Shown in pieces: positions 9,533-17,440 of a stretch of 64,000 bases of DNA. This stretch comes from Flavisphingopyxis sp963800335. Lineage in GTDB: Bacteria > Pseudomonadota > Alphaproteobacteria > Sphingomonadales > Sphingomonadaceae. Under the pieces are notes generated by a model. It did not search any database. It was not told the origin of the DNA and worked only from the letters and a program-made list of their open reading frames with translations. A program made the position numbers and the translations under genes. How positions within the stretch are numbered: position 1 is the stretch's first letter; the number at the start of each line of letters is the position of its first letter. The stretch spans positions 434,001 to 498,000 of the forward strand of contig CAWDAN010000007.1 in assembly GCA_963800335.1 (NCBI GenBank), given 5' to 3'.

Positions 9533-11316
9533 GCGGCGAGTGCAAGCCGGTTGCGGCCGGCCGCCTTGGCGCGATAGAGCGCAGCATCAGCGCCGGCCAA
9601 TACGTCTCCGATAAGCTTGCCGGGTTTGAGCTCGGCGACGCCAGCACTGATCGTCAACCTGATCGGGACATTTTCACTCGCGCCCTGGAACCGCATGCCT
9701 TCGATCTGGCTTCGCAATCGTTCGCAGATCGCCGTGGCCTGTTCGATGCTCGCGCCGTAGAATATCAGGCCGAACTCCTCCCCGCCGATGCGCGCGATCA
9801 CATCGGCCCCGCGCAGGACACTCGATGCGCATTTGGAAAAGCTTTGAAGAATCTCGTCACCGATGAGGTGGCCATGGAGATCGTTGACCGACTTGAAATG
9901 ATCGAGGTCGACGATCGCCACGCACCCCCGATTGCTGGTCGACAAATCGTTCGAGAGCGTTTCGAGCTGGCCCATGAAGGCACGCCGGTTGGGCAGGCCG
10001 GTCAGGAAGTCGGTCGAGGCTTCGTGGGTCAACTGGTCCTCGAGGACCTTGCGATCGGCGATGTCGCGAATCGAGCTCACCACGCCCGATATCGAACCGT
10101 CGTCGTCGACGACGCCGCGACAGCGCATTTCGAACCATATGGTTGTGCCATCTCGACCCACGCCCCGAAATTCTGAAGTAAACGTCTTATCCGGATGAGA
10201 CAGCGCTTGGACAAAAATCGCATTGGTATCGTGACGGTCCTCCTTGAGGACGAGGTCCGAACCACGCATCCCGACAAGGTCGCGGGCGCTATAGTCGCCA
10301 AGTTCGGCAATCGATTGCGAAGCGTACAGGATTGTCCCTTCTGGATCGAGATTGAGGATGAGATCGCTCGAATTCTCAGTCACAAGGCGATAACGCGCCT
10401 CGCTCGCCAACAGTTTTTCGTGCAGCAGCTTGCGGCGCGTGAGGTCGGCGGCCACGGGCAAGACGGTGAGAACGGTTACGGCCAGGTAGAACTGGAAAAA
10501 CACCGTTGCACTGGCAATGGCTTCGGTCGACTCCGCTGTCGAACCGGGACCTGCAATAGTAAAGAAGCCGCCAACCAGAGCCAGCAGGAGGATCGAAACG
10601 CCCGCGCCGAACTGGCCGCGCCAGATCGTCGCCATCATCACCACCAGGATCGGCAAGAACAATAGCGGGTGCGAGTTGTTCCAGAACACTGCCACGTCGG
10701 TCACGAGGATCAGCGCCAGCATCGTGCCGTTCTGAATCAGAGCTTTCCGCCTGGCTCCTGGCGCAATCTTGTGCGATTCCCTTCGCATAATTGCGCCAAC
10801 GATGGGCGCAAACGCGACCGTGCCAAGCGCATGGCCGGCGAACCAACTGGCCCAGTTCGACCAGTAATCGAGCCCTAGGACAGCGGCGATCGAAGCGCCG
10901 CCCAGTCCGGAAATCGCAGGAGCCACGATACCTGCGGCCACGACGAAAGAGCCGACGTCGTGGAGCGAGGCGAGCGGACCGCGACGATGATTAAGGCGTC
11001 GCAAAAGTGACGCGCCAATGACCGCCTCGGCGAGATTGAAAATGACAAGCGGGCCTGCCGCCCACAAGCCGAACCCGAAAACGCTGGTGGCGATGAAACT
11101 GGCGATGCCGCACGTGACCAATGGTCGGACCCAACGCCTTGGCGAGGACAACGACAGTTCAGCGAGCAATACAGCGGTCGCGACCCATATGAATGCGACA
11201 CCGCCGCCGAAACGCGTCGACATGATCGTTGCCGAAGCGGCAACGAAATAGATCAGGCCGATGATTATGGCGCGCAACCACGCACCGCCAAGGCCGAAGG
11301 TGAATCGTCTGGTCAC
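9529..11316 (-). CDS. MASE1-PAS-GGDEF membrane diguanylate cyclase
   Basis: The protein probably makes cyclic di-GMP in response to a membrane or PAS-sensed signal. Residues about 10-290 contain eight or so hydrophobic segments of the MASE1 type. A PAS domain follows (about 305-425, beginning EARYRLVTENSSDLIL), then a GGDEF domain (about 430-593). The active-site motif is GGEEF, a functional variant, and an RGAD sequence five residues upstream matches the product-inhibition I-site. No EAL domain is present. The start is GTG. A PilZ effector lies 13 kb away, but no link is shown. Confidence 0.9.
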   Translation of the reverse strand: MTRRFTFGLGGAWLRAIIIGLIYFVAASATIMSTRFGGGVAFIWVATAVLLAELSLSSPRRWVRPLVTCGIASFIATSVFGFGLWAAGPLVIFNLAEAVIGASLLRRLNHRRGPLASLHDVGSFVVAAGIVAPAISGLGGASIAAVLGLDYWSNWASWFAGHALGTVAFAPIVGAIMRRESHKIAPGARRKALIQNGTMLALILVTDVAVFWNNSHPLLFLPILVVMMATIWRGQFGAGVSILLLALVGGFFTIAGPGSTAESTEAIASATVFFQFYLAVTVLTVLPVAADLTRRKLLHEKLLASEARYRLVTENSSDLILNLDPEGTILYASQSIAELGDYSARDLVGMRGSDLVLKEDRHDTNAIFVQALSHPDKTFTSEFRGVGRDGTTIWFEMRCRGVVDDDGSISGVVSSIRDIADRKVLEDQLTHEASTDFLTGLPNRRAFMGQLETLSNDLSTSNRGCVAIVDLDHFKSVNDLHGHLIGDEILQSFSKCASSVLRGADVIARIGGEEFGLIFYGASIEQATAICERLRSQIEGMRFQGASENVPIRLTISAGVAELKPGKLIGDVLAGADAALYRAKAAGRNRLALAA

Positions 11317-11466
11317 GCGCCATGCCTAGTTTTGAACAGTTAATATGGCGTTTTCCAATTGCGGTATTTTGGGTCGCCATCGGCCTGCCCGCGACAGACA
11401 CGTCCGGCTTGCATCGCGGCTCCCAGCGCGCATAACCTCTTCGCCACATCAGTTGGGGGAGGGAAG

Positions 11467-13122
11467 ATGAGTGAACAGGGAGCCATTGCGGCCGATCGAC
11501 AGTCCGCTCCGGGAGAACCGAGTGCGCGCGAGATCCGGCTGGTCATAGCCGCGTCGTCGATCGGGACGGTCTTCGAATGGTATGACTTCTTCATCTACGG
11601 CACGCTCGCCAGCCTGATCGGCAAAGCCTTCTTTCCCGCCGACAACGAGACTTTGCAGCTTCTTCTCGTCTGGGCGGGGTTTGCCGTCGGCTTCGGCTTT
11701 CGCCCGCTCGGCGCGATCCTGTTCGGCTATCTCGGCGATCGGCTGGGGCGCAAATACACCTTCCTCGTCACCGTCACACTCATGGGAGTCGCAACCGCAG
11801 GCGTCGGCCTGATCCCGAGCGCGGCCTCGATCGGCCTTGCGGCGCCGGCAATCGTCATCGCCTTTCGTATTCTCCAGGGGCTCGCGCTCGGCGGGGAATA
11901 TGGCGGTGCGACGACCTATGTCGCCGAACATGCCCCGGTCGAGAAGCGCGGCTATTACACCAGCTTCATCCAGGCGAGCGTCGTAGGCGGCTTTGCGCTC
12001 AGCGTCGCGGTCGTGCTTGCCTGTCGCTACCTGATCCCGGCCGACGATTTCGCCGCCTGGGGCTGGCGCGTACCTTTCCTGTTGTCGCTGCTGCTGCTTG
12101 CAGTGTCGCTGTGGATGCGGCTCAAGCTCAGCGAGAGCCCGGTCTTCAAGGCAATGAAGGAAGCGGGCACGATGGCGAAGAACCCGTTCGTCGAAAGCTT
12201 CACCTATCCCGGCAATAAGAAACGCCTGTTCGTCGCATTGTTCGGCATCACCGCGGGCCTGACGACGATCTGGTACACCGCATTTTTTTCGAGCCTGTCT
12301 TTCCTCAAGGGCCCAATGCGCGTCGATGCGACGGTGGCCGAGATTACCGTCGGCATCGCGGGATTCCTGTCGATGGGCTTCTACCTCATCTGGGGCAGGA
12401 TCTCCGACCGGATCGGGCGCAAGAAGCCGATCATCTGGGGCAATATCCTCGCGCTAATCCTCTTGTTTCCCGCCTTCTGGGCGATGGGTGAACTGGCCAA
12501 TCCGGCGCTCAACCATTCGGCCAGCGCGGCCCCCGTGGTCGTGTCGGGCCCCAACTGCAGCTATGATCCCTTCGCCAGCGAACAGGCAACGCGCTGCGGG
12601 CGATTGCTCCAGGACCTGACGGCAAGCGGCGTTCCCTATGCGCTTGAGACGAGCGATACGCTCGGCGTCGCGGCGGGGCCCATGGCGCTACCGCTCGATG
12701 GCTATCCGTGGGACTATGCGGCGGCGCGGCGCACGACCCTGCAGGCCGCCCTGCAGGACGCCGGTTATGATTTCTCGCCGCAGAACCCGCCGCTCGCCAA
12801 CCTCATCGCGATCGGTGCAGTGCTGCTCGTCCTCGGAATGTTGTCGGGCATGACCTACGGTTCGGTCGCGGCGTTGCTCGCCGAGATGTTCCCGCCGCAG
12901 ATCCGCTACAGCTCGATGTCGATCCCCTATCATATCGGCGCGGGTTATTTCGGTGGGTTCCTGCCGCTGATCGCGGGATACATCATCGCCAAGACAGGCA
13001 ATGCCTATGCTGGCTTGTGGTACACCTGGGTGTTCGTCGCGATCGCCCTGGTCGTCGGCTGGTGGGGTATCCCCTCCGGGCCGCCCACCGATTTCGACAA
13101 TTCGAGGGAAAGCCCCGCCTGA
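11467..13122 (+). CDS. MFS transporter of the metabolite:H+ symporter (MHS) type
   Basis: This 551-residue inner-membrane protein belongs to the major facilitator superfamily. The opening FEWYDFFIYGTLASLIG and the loop GDRLGRK are typical of the MHS branch (ProP, ShiA, KgtP). The substrate cannot be read from sequence; organic acids or osmolytes are usual. A hydrophilic insert of about 90 residues with two cysteines (NCSY and TRCG) lies between membrane segments in the C-terminal half. The ATG is preceded by GGGAGGGAAG. An alternative upstream start lacks a binding site. The alr gene begins 14 bases downstream, so cotranscription is likely. Confidence 0.87.
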   Translation: MSEQGAIAADRQSAPGEPSAREIRLVIAASSIGTVFEWYDFFIYGTLASLIGKAFFPADNETLQLLLVWAGFAVGFGFRPLGAILFGYLGDRLGRKYTFLVTVTLMGVATAGVGLIPSAASIGLAAPAIVIAFRILQGLALGGEYGGATTYVAEHAPVEKRGYYTSFIQASVVGGFALSVAVVLACRYLIPADDFAAWGWRVPFLLSLLLLAVSLWMRLKLSESPVFKAMKEAGTMAKNPFVESFTYPGNKKRLFVALFGITAGLTTIWYTAFFSSLSFLKGPMRVDATVAEITVGIAGFLSMGFYLIWGRISDRIGRKKPIIWGNILALILLFPAFWAMGELANPALNHSASAAPVVVSGPNCSYDPFASEQATRCGRLLQDLTASGVPYALETSDTLGVAAGPMALPLDGYPWDYAAARRTTLQAALQDAGYDFSPQNPPLANLIAIGAVLLVLGMLSGMTYGSVAALLAEMFPPQIRYSSMSIPYHIGAGYFGGFLPLIAGYIIAKTGNAYAGLWYTWVFVAIALVVGWWGIPSGPPTDFDNSRESPA

Positions 13123-13136
13123 ACGAGCGGACGGTG

Positions 13137-14213
13137 ATGGACGCCGCAGCGCGCGAGGGTTATCCGCAGGCGATGGATGATTTTCAACCGCCCCTGAAAT
13201 TGCGCCTCGACGGCGCCGCGCTCCAGTCGAACTGGCGCTGGCTTGCCCGGCAGAGCGGCGCCGCTGCGTGCGGCGCTGCAATCAAGGCCGACGGCTACGG
13301 CCTCGGCGCGCGCGACGTCATGCGAAGGCTGGCGCATGCGGGCTGCCGCGATTTCTACGTCTCGACCTGGGCTGAAGCCGATGCCCTGATGCCGCTTGCC
13401 GAAGGCCTCTCGCTCTCTGTGTTCCACGGCGTACGCGATAACGACATGGCGTATGCGGTCGACAGCCAGGCGCGGCCCGTGCTCAACAGCCTCACGCAGG
13501 TGCAGCGCTGGCTGGCGAATTGCCCCGACCGGCCGTGCGACATCATGGTCGACACGGGCATGAATCGCCTGGGCCTTGCCCTCGACGACATCGGCGACGA
13601 AGCCATTGATCAACTCACCATCGAAACGCTGATGAGCCATCTCGCCTGCGCCGATGAAGACAGCACAATGAATGCACGTCAGCGCGACCGCTTTTCCGTA
13701 ATTGCCGAGCAATTTCCTGCCGCCCGAGCCAGCCTCGCCAACAGCGCCGGCATCTGCCTCGGCGACGAATACGCCTTTGCCCTGACGCGTCCGGGCCTGG
13801 CGCTTTATGGCGGCATTCCGCGTCTCGAGGGAGTGGGCAATATCACGCCTGTCGCCTATCCCGAGACGCAAATTCTCCAGCTCCGGTCGCTGACCGCGGG
13901 CGAGACGATCGGCTATGGCGCGACCTTCACCTCGCCAGCGGCAATGACCGTGGGGATCGTCAACGCAGGCTATGCCGACGGGCTCTACCGCTCGCTTGGG
14001 CCTTCCATGACGCTCTCCTATCGCGGGGACCATTGCGCGATCATCGGGCGGATCTCGATGGACCTCATCGCGATCGAACTGCCCGACGATGCCTGCGAAG
14101 GCGACTGGGTCGGGATCGACTTCGACCTCGCCGTTCTCGCGCAAAATTCGCCGATGTCGCAATATGAACTGCTGACCGGCCTCGGCCAGCGCTGGGACCG
14201 TGCCTGGTCTTAG
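13137..14213 (+). CDS. alr: Alanine racemase
   Basis: Alr is a PLP enzyme that interconverts L- and D-alanine for peptidoglycan. The PLP lysine lies in AAIKADGYGLG near the N-terminus, and the second catalytic base, tyrosine, lies in ETIGYGATF. The region GRISMDLIAIEL is also a family signature. Length (358 residues) is normal. The first ATG after the transporter stop was used; a second ATG 36 bases later is possible. Its stop overlaps that of the convergent PhaC-like gene. Confidence 0.92.
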   Translation: MDAAAREGYPQAMDDFQPPLKLRLDGAALQSNWRWLARQSGAAACGAAIKADGYGLGARDVMRRLAHAGCRDFYVSTWAEADALMPLAEGLSLSVFHGVRDNDMAYAVDSQARPVLNSLTQVQRWLANCPDRPCDIMVDTGMNRLGLALDDIGDEAIDQLTIETLMSHLACADEDSTMNARQRDRFSVIAEQFPAARASLANSAGICLGDEYAFALTRPGLALYGGIPRLEGVGNITPVAYPETQILQLRSLTAGETIGYGATFTSPAAMTVGIVNAGYADGLYRSLGPSMTLSYRGDHCAIIGRISMDLIAIELPDDACEGDWVGIDFDLAVLAQNSPMSQYELLTGLGQRWDRAWS

Positions 14214-15265
14214 GCGTGCGCGCCGAGCCAGGCGATCAGCGGTTGCCACAGGGTTTCGGGTGCCGCGCGCCCGACGACCATGCCGATATGTCCCGATGCG
14301 ACATCGCGGCGCTCGCCCCAATCGGGCACCGCGGCAAGCGGGACGATGCGATCGCTGGTCGATGCGAAATGGAGCGAGGGGACATCATCGGGTCGAGGAT
14401 CGATGCACTTGCCCGCGACGCGCCAATCGCCATTGGCTGGTGCATTGGCACCGAACAGGTCGTCGAATAGTCCGGCGCCCGCAGCATAGGGCAGGGGATC
14501 GCCGCCGTTCGCCCAGTCCTCTAGCGCGACGAAAGTAGCAAGCATCGCCGGATCCAGTTGCGGATCGGCCAACCGCGCGAACTTTTCCACGGTGCGATCG
14601 GGGTCGAGCGCCCAGAAGGCGGTCTGGAGCAATTCGAGCGGGACCAGCCCGACACCTTCGAGCGCATGGCGGTTGTGTTGCCACAGCCGTGCGAGCCGGA
14701 CGCGCATCGTGCCGGGATAGGCGTCGAAATCCCACGGCGCGGCGATCGTCGCGACGCTCGCAACGGATGTGATGGCAGCCGCGCCCAGCGAAAGCGTTCC
14801 GCCCAGACAGTGGCCGACGAGCTGGGTCGACCCGCCAAGCCGCTTGATCGCGGGCAACAGATAGCGTTCAATATGCTCGCTCAGGCCGTCGCTCGCGTCG
14901 GCGCGGGACGGCGTCCCCCAAGTCAGCAGGTGGACGCCGAACCCGGCATCGGCGAGCGCGCGAGCGAGCGAATTGTCCGCGGCCATGTCGAGCACGCGCG
15001 GCGGATTGATCAGCGACGGGATGAGCAGCACCGGCGGGCCATCGCTGCGATAGCAATGAAGCCGCGCGCGTCCGATCGCCTCGCCGGGGACGTCGGGCCA
15101 GCGCTGGGCAGACCGCGGCGCCTGCTGGTATCGCTGCAAGCCGTCGAGCGCGGCGGCCGCGGTCGCGGGGTCGCTGCGTGCGACCTCGGCGACCATCTGG
15201 AGGAACAGCGGCAGTGGGCGCGGGCGATGTTGCGGTGCATCATCGTTTGATGCTAAATGATCCAC
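14210..15265 (-). CDS. PhaC-like alpha/beta hydrolase (possible polyhydroxyalkanoate synthase relative)
   Basis: The 351-residue protein has an alpha/beta hydrolase fold. The nucleophile elbow is VGHCLGGTL, with cysteine in place of the usual serine, as in PHA synthases. Candidates for the rest of the triad are the Asp in STSDRIVP and the His in SGHIGMVV. PPVLLIPSLINPP and VHLLTWGTP also resemble PhaC proteins. It is shorter than class I synthases (about 580 residues) and close to class III PhaC, but no PhaE partner is next to it. It is divergent from phaR, which supports a role in polyester metabolism. A depolymerase or other hydrolase cannot be excluded. Confidence 0.7.
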   Translation of the reverse strand: MDHLASNDDAPQHRPRPLPLFLQMVAEVARSDPATAAAALDGLQRYQQAPRSAQRWPDVPGEAIGRARLHCYRSDGPPVLLIPSLINPPRVLDMAADNSLARALADAGFGVHLLTWGTPSRADASDGLSEHIERYLLPAIKRLGGSTQLVGHCLGGTLSLGAAAITSVASVATIAAPWDFDAYPGTMRVRLARLWQHNRHALEGVGLVPLELLQTAFWALDPDRTVEKFARLADPQLDPAMLATFVALEDWANGGDPLPYAAGAGLFDDLFGANAPANGDWRVAGKCIDPRPDDVPSLHFASTSDRIVPLAAVPDWGERRDVASGHIGMVVGRAAPETLWQPLIAWLGAHA

Positions 15266-15297
15266 GGCCTTCCACCCCCGTCCAGCAAGAGACTGTC

Positions 15298-15882
15298 ATG
15301 GCAAAAGCGCAGCATCGTTCCAAGAGCGATCGCGACAACGATATCATCGTTATCAAGAAATACGCCAATCGTCGTCTCTACGACACCGACAAGTCGCGCT
15401 ACATCACGCTCGACGATCTCGCCGGCATGATCCGCGAAGGACGCGAGTTCACCGTCGAGGATGCGAAATCGGGCGACGATATCACGCACAGCGTCCTTAC
15501 CCAGATCATCATGGAAGAGGAATTGCGCGGCCCGACGATGCTGCCGGTCAAGTTCCTGCGACAGATTATCGCGCTGTATGGTGACAGCGTGCAATCGATC
15601 GTGCCCAATTATCTCGACGCGACGATGGACAGTTTTCGCGACAACCAGCAGCGCGTCGGCAAGGCGATGGGCGGCGCGCTCGGCAGCGACACGCTCGCCG
15701 AGATGACCCGCCGCAACATGGCGATGTTCCAGTCGGCCGCGCGCGCGTTCGGCATGCCTGCGATGGGCGGCGGGGCGCCCGATACAGAGGCAACCGCGAA
15801 CGGCAACGACAAGGATGCCGAAATCGCCCGGCTCAAGGCCGAACTCGAAGCGCTCAGGAAATCGAGCGCCAGCAAAAAATAA
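15298..15882 (+). CDS. phaR: Polyhydroxyalkanoate synthesis regulator PhaR
   Basis: PhaR proteins bind PHA granules and DNA and repress phasin genes. The N-terminal PHB accumulation regulator domain is clear (IVIKKYANRRLYDTDKSRYI, residues about 16-80), followed by the helical PHB_acc repeat region (FLRQIIALYGDSVQSIVPNY). The C-terminal end is a short charged coiled coil (DAEIARLKAELEALRK). The ATG sits after AGCAAGAGACTGTC. It is divergent from a PhaC-like gene and followed closely by proS. Confidence 0.9.
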   Translation: MAKAQHRSKSDRDNDIIVIKKYANRRLYDTDKSRYITLDDLAGMIREGREFTVEDAKSGDDITHSVLTQIIMEEELRGPTMLPVKFLRQIIALYGDSVQSIVPNYLDATMDSFRDNQQRVGKAMGGALGSDTLAEMTRRNMAMFQSAARAFGMPAMGGGAPDTEATANGNDKDAEIARLKAELEALRKSSASKK

Positions 15883-15906
15883 CCCCGTCAATCGGACCCC
15901 AGTTTC

Positions 15907-17439
15907 ATGATCAAGCACGCGTTAAAGAACCGCCGCGCGACCGATTTTTCGGCCTGGTACCAGGAAGTCATCACCGAAGCCGACATGGCCGAGGAATTGG
16001 GCGTGCGCGGCTGCATGATCATCCGCCCCTGGGGCTATGGCATGTGGGAGCGGATCCAGCGCCTGCTCGACGACCAGATCAAGGCGACGGGCCACGAGAA
16101 CTGCTATTTCCCGATCTTCATTCCTTTGAGCTATTTCGCCAAGGAAGCCGAACATGTCGACGGCTTCGCCAAGGAAATGGCGGTCGTCACGCATCATCGC
16201 CTGATCGAGCAGGACGGTACGCTCGTCCCCGATCCCGATGCCAGGCTCGAAGAGCCGCTGATCATCCGGCCGACCTCGGAAACCGTGATCGGCACGGCCT
16301 TTGCGCGCTGGATCCAGAGCTGGCGCGACCTGCCGGTCAAAATCAACCAGTGGGCCAATGTCGTCCGCTGGGAAATGCGTACGCGCATGTTCCTGCGCAC
16401 CAGCGAATTCCTCTGGCAGGAAGGCCATACCGCGCACGCTTCGCGCGACGAGGCGATGGAGGAAACGCTCGCGATCCTCGAACTCTATCGCAGTTTTTCC
16501 GAAGATGTTCTCGCAATGCCCGTCATCGCCGGCGAAAAGCCCGAGCATGAGCGCTTTCCCGGCGCGGTCGCGACCTATTCGATCGAAGCGATGATGCAGG
16601 ACGGCAAGGCGCTCCAGGCGGGCACCACCCACTATCTCGGCACCGCGTTCGCCGAAGCACAGAACATCCGCTACCAGTCACCCGAGGGCGAACTCGAACT
16701 CGCGCACACCACGAGCTGGGGCGTCTCGACGCGCCTCATCGGCGGCGTCATCATGACGCACGGCGACGACGACGGCCTGCGCGTTCCCCCGCTGATTGCG
16801 CCGCACCAGATCGTCATCGTGCCGATGCTGCGCGACAATGACGAGGATGCAGCGCTGCTCGATTACTGCAACGCGCTCGTCGCCTCGCTCAAACAGGGCA
16901 GGGCGTTTGGCGAGCCCGTCCGCGTCCATCTCGACAAGCGCGCGCTCAAGCCCGCCAACAAGCGCTGGTCGTGGGTCAAGAAGGGCGCGCCGATCATCCT
17001 CGAAATCGGCGGCCGCGACATGGCCGCGGGTCTCGTCACGGTCATCGAACGCACTGCGCTCTATGGCGACGACGGCCGCCTCGCGAGCAAGGCGATGACG
17101 CCCGCCGATCTCGCCGCCGCGGCGCCCGGACGGCTCGAAGCGATCCAGCAACAGCTGCACGCCGAAGCCAAGGAACGCCTCGACGCCAACATCACCCGCG
17201 ACATTACCGACCGCGCTGCGCTCGCCGCGCATTTCGCCGATGCGGCCGCCTATCCGGGCTGGGTCGAGGTCAGCTGGTCGAAACCGACCGGCGCCGGGCT
17301 GGAGGCGATCATCGAGGAACTGAAGGCGCTCAAACTGACGATGCGCAACGTACCCCAGGGCAGCGATGCGGCGGGATCGACCTGTTTCTTTACCGGCGAT
17401 GCGGCGGCCGAACGCATCCTCATCGGCCGGGCCTATTAA
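15907..17439 (+). CDS. proS: Prolyl-tRNA synthetase, archaeal/eukaryotic-type
   Basis: ProS charges tRNA-Pro. This 510-residue enzyme shows class II motifs with RPTSETVIG, RWEMRTRMFLRTSEFLWQEG and the motif 3 region HGDDDGLRVPP. There is no editing insertion between motifs 2 and 3, unlike the long bacterial form. An extra C-terminal domain ends in a tyrosine (RILIGRAY), a hallmark of the archaeal/eukaryotic-like form. Both the insertion-free core and the C-terminal tyrosine therefore place it in that type. The rnr gene starts one base after its stop. Confidence 0.93.
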   Translation: MIKHALKNRRATDFSAWYQEVITEADMAEELGVRGCMIIRPWGYGMWERIQRLLDDQIKATGHENCYFPIFIPLSYFAKEAEHVDGFAKEMAVVTHHRLIEQDGTLVPDPDARLEEPLIIRPTSETVIGTAFARWIQSWRDLPVKINQWANVVRWEMRTRMFLRTSEFLWQEGHTAHASRDEAMEETLAILELYRSFSEDVLAMPVIAGEKPEHERFPGAVATYSIEAMMQDGKALQAGTTHYLGTAFAEAQNIRYQSPEGELELAHTTSWGVSTRLIGGVIMTHGDDDGLRVPPLIAPHQIVIVPMLRDNDEDAALLDYCNALVASLKQGRAFGEPVRVHLDKRALKPANKRWSWVKKGAPIILEIGGRDMAAGLVTVIERTALYGDDGRLASKAMTPADLAAAAPGRLEAIQQQLHAEAKERLDANITRDITDRAALAAHFADAAAYPGWVEVSWSKPTGAGLEAIIEELKALKLTMRNVPQGSDAAGSTCFFTGDAAAERILIGRAY

Positions 17440-17440
17440 G

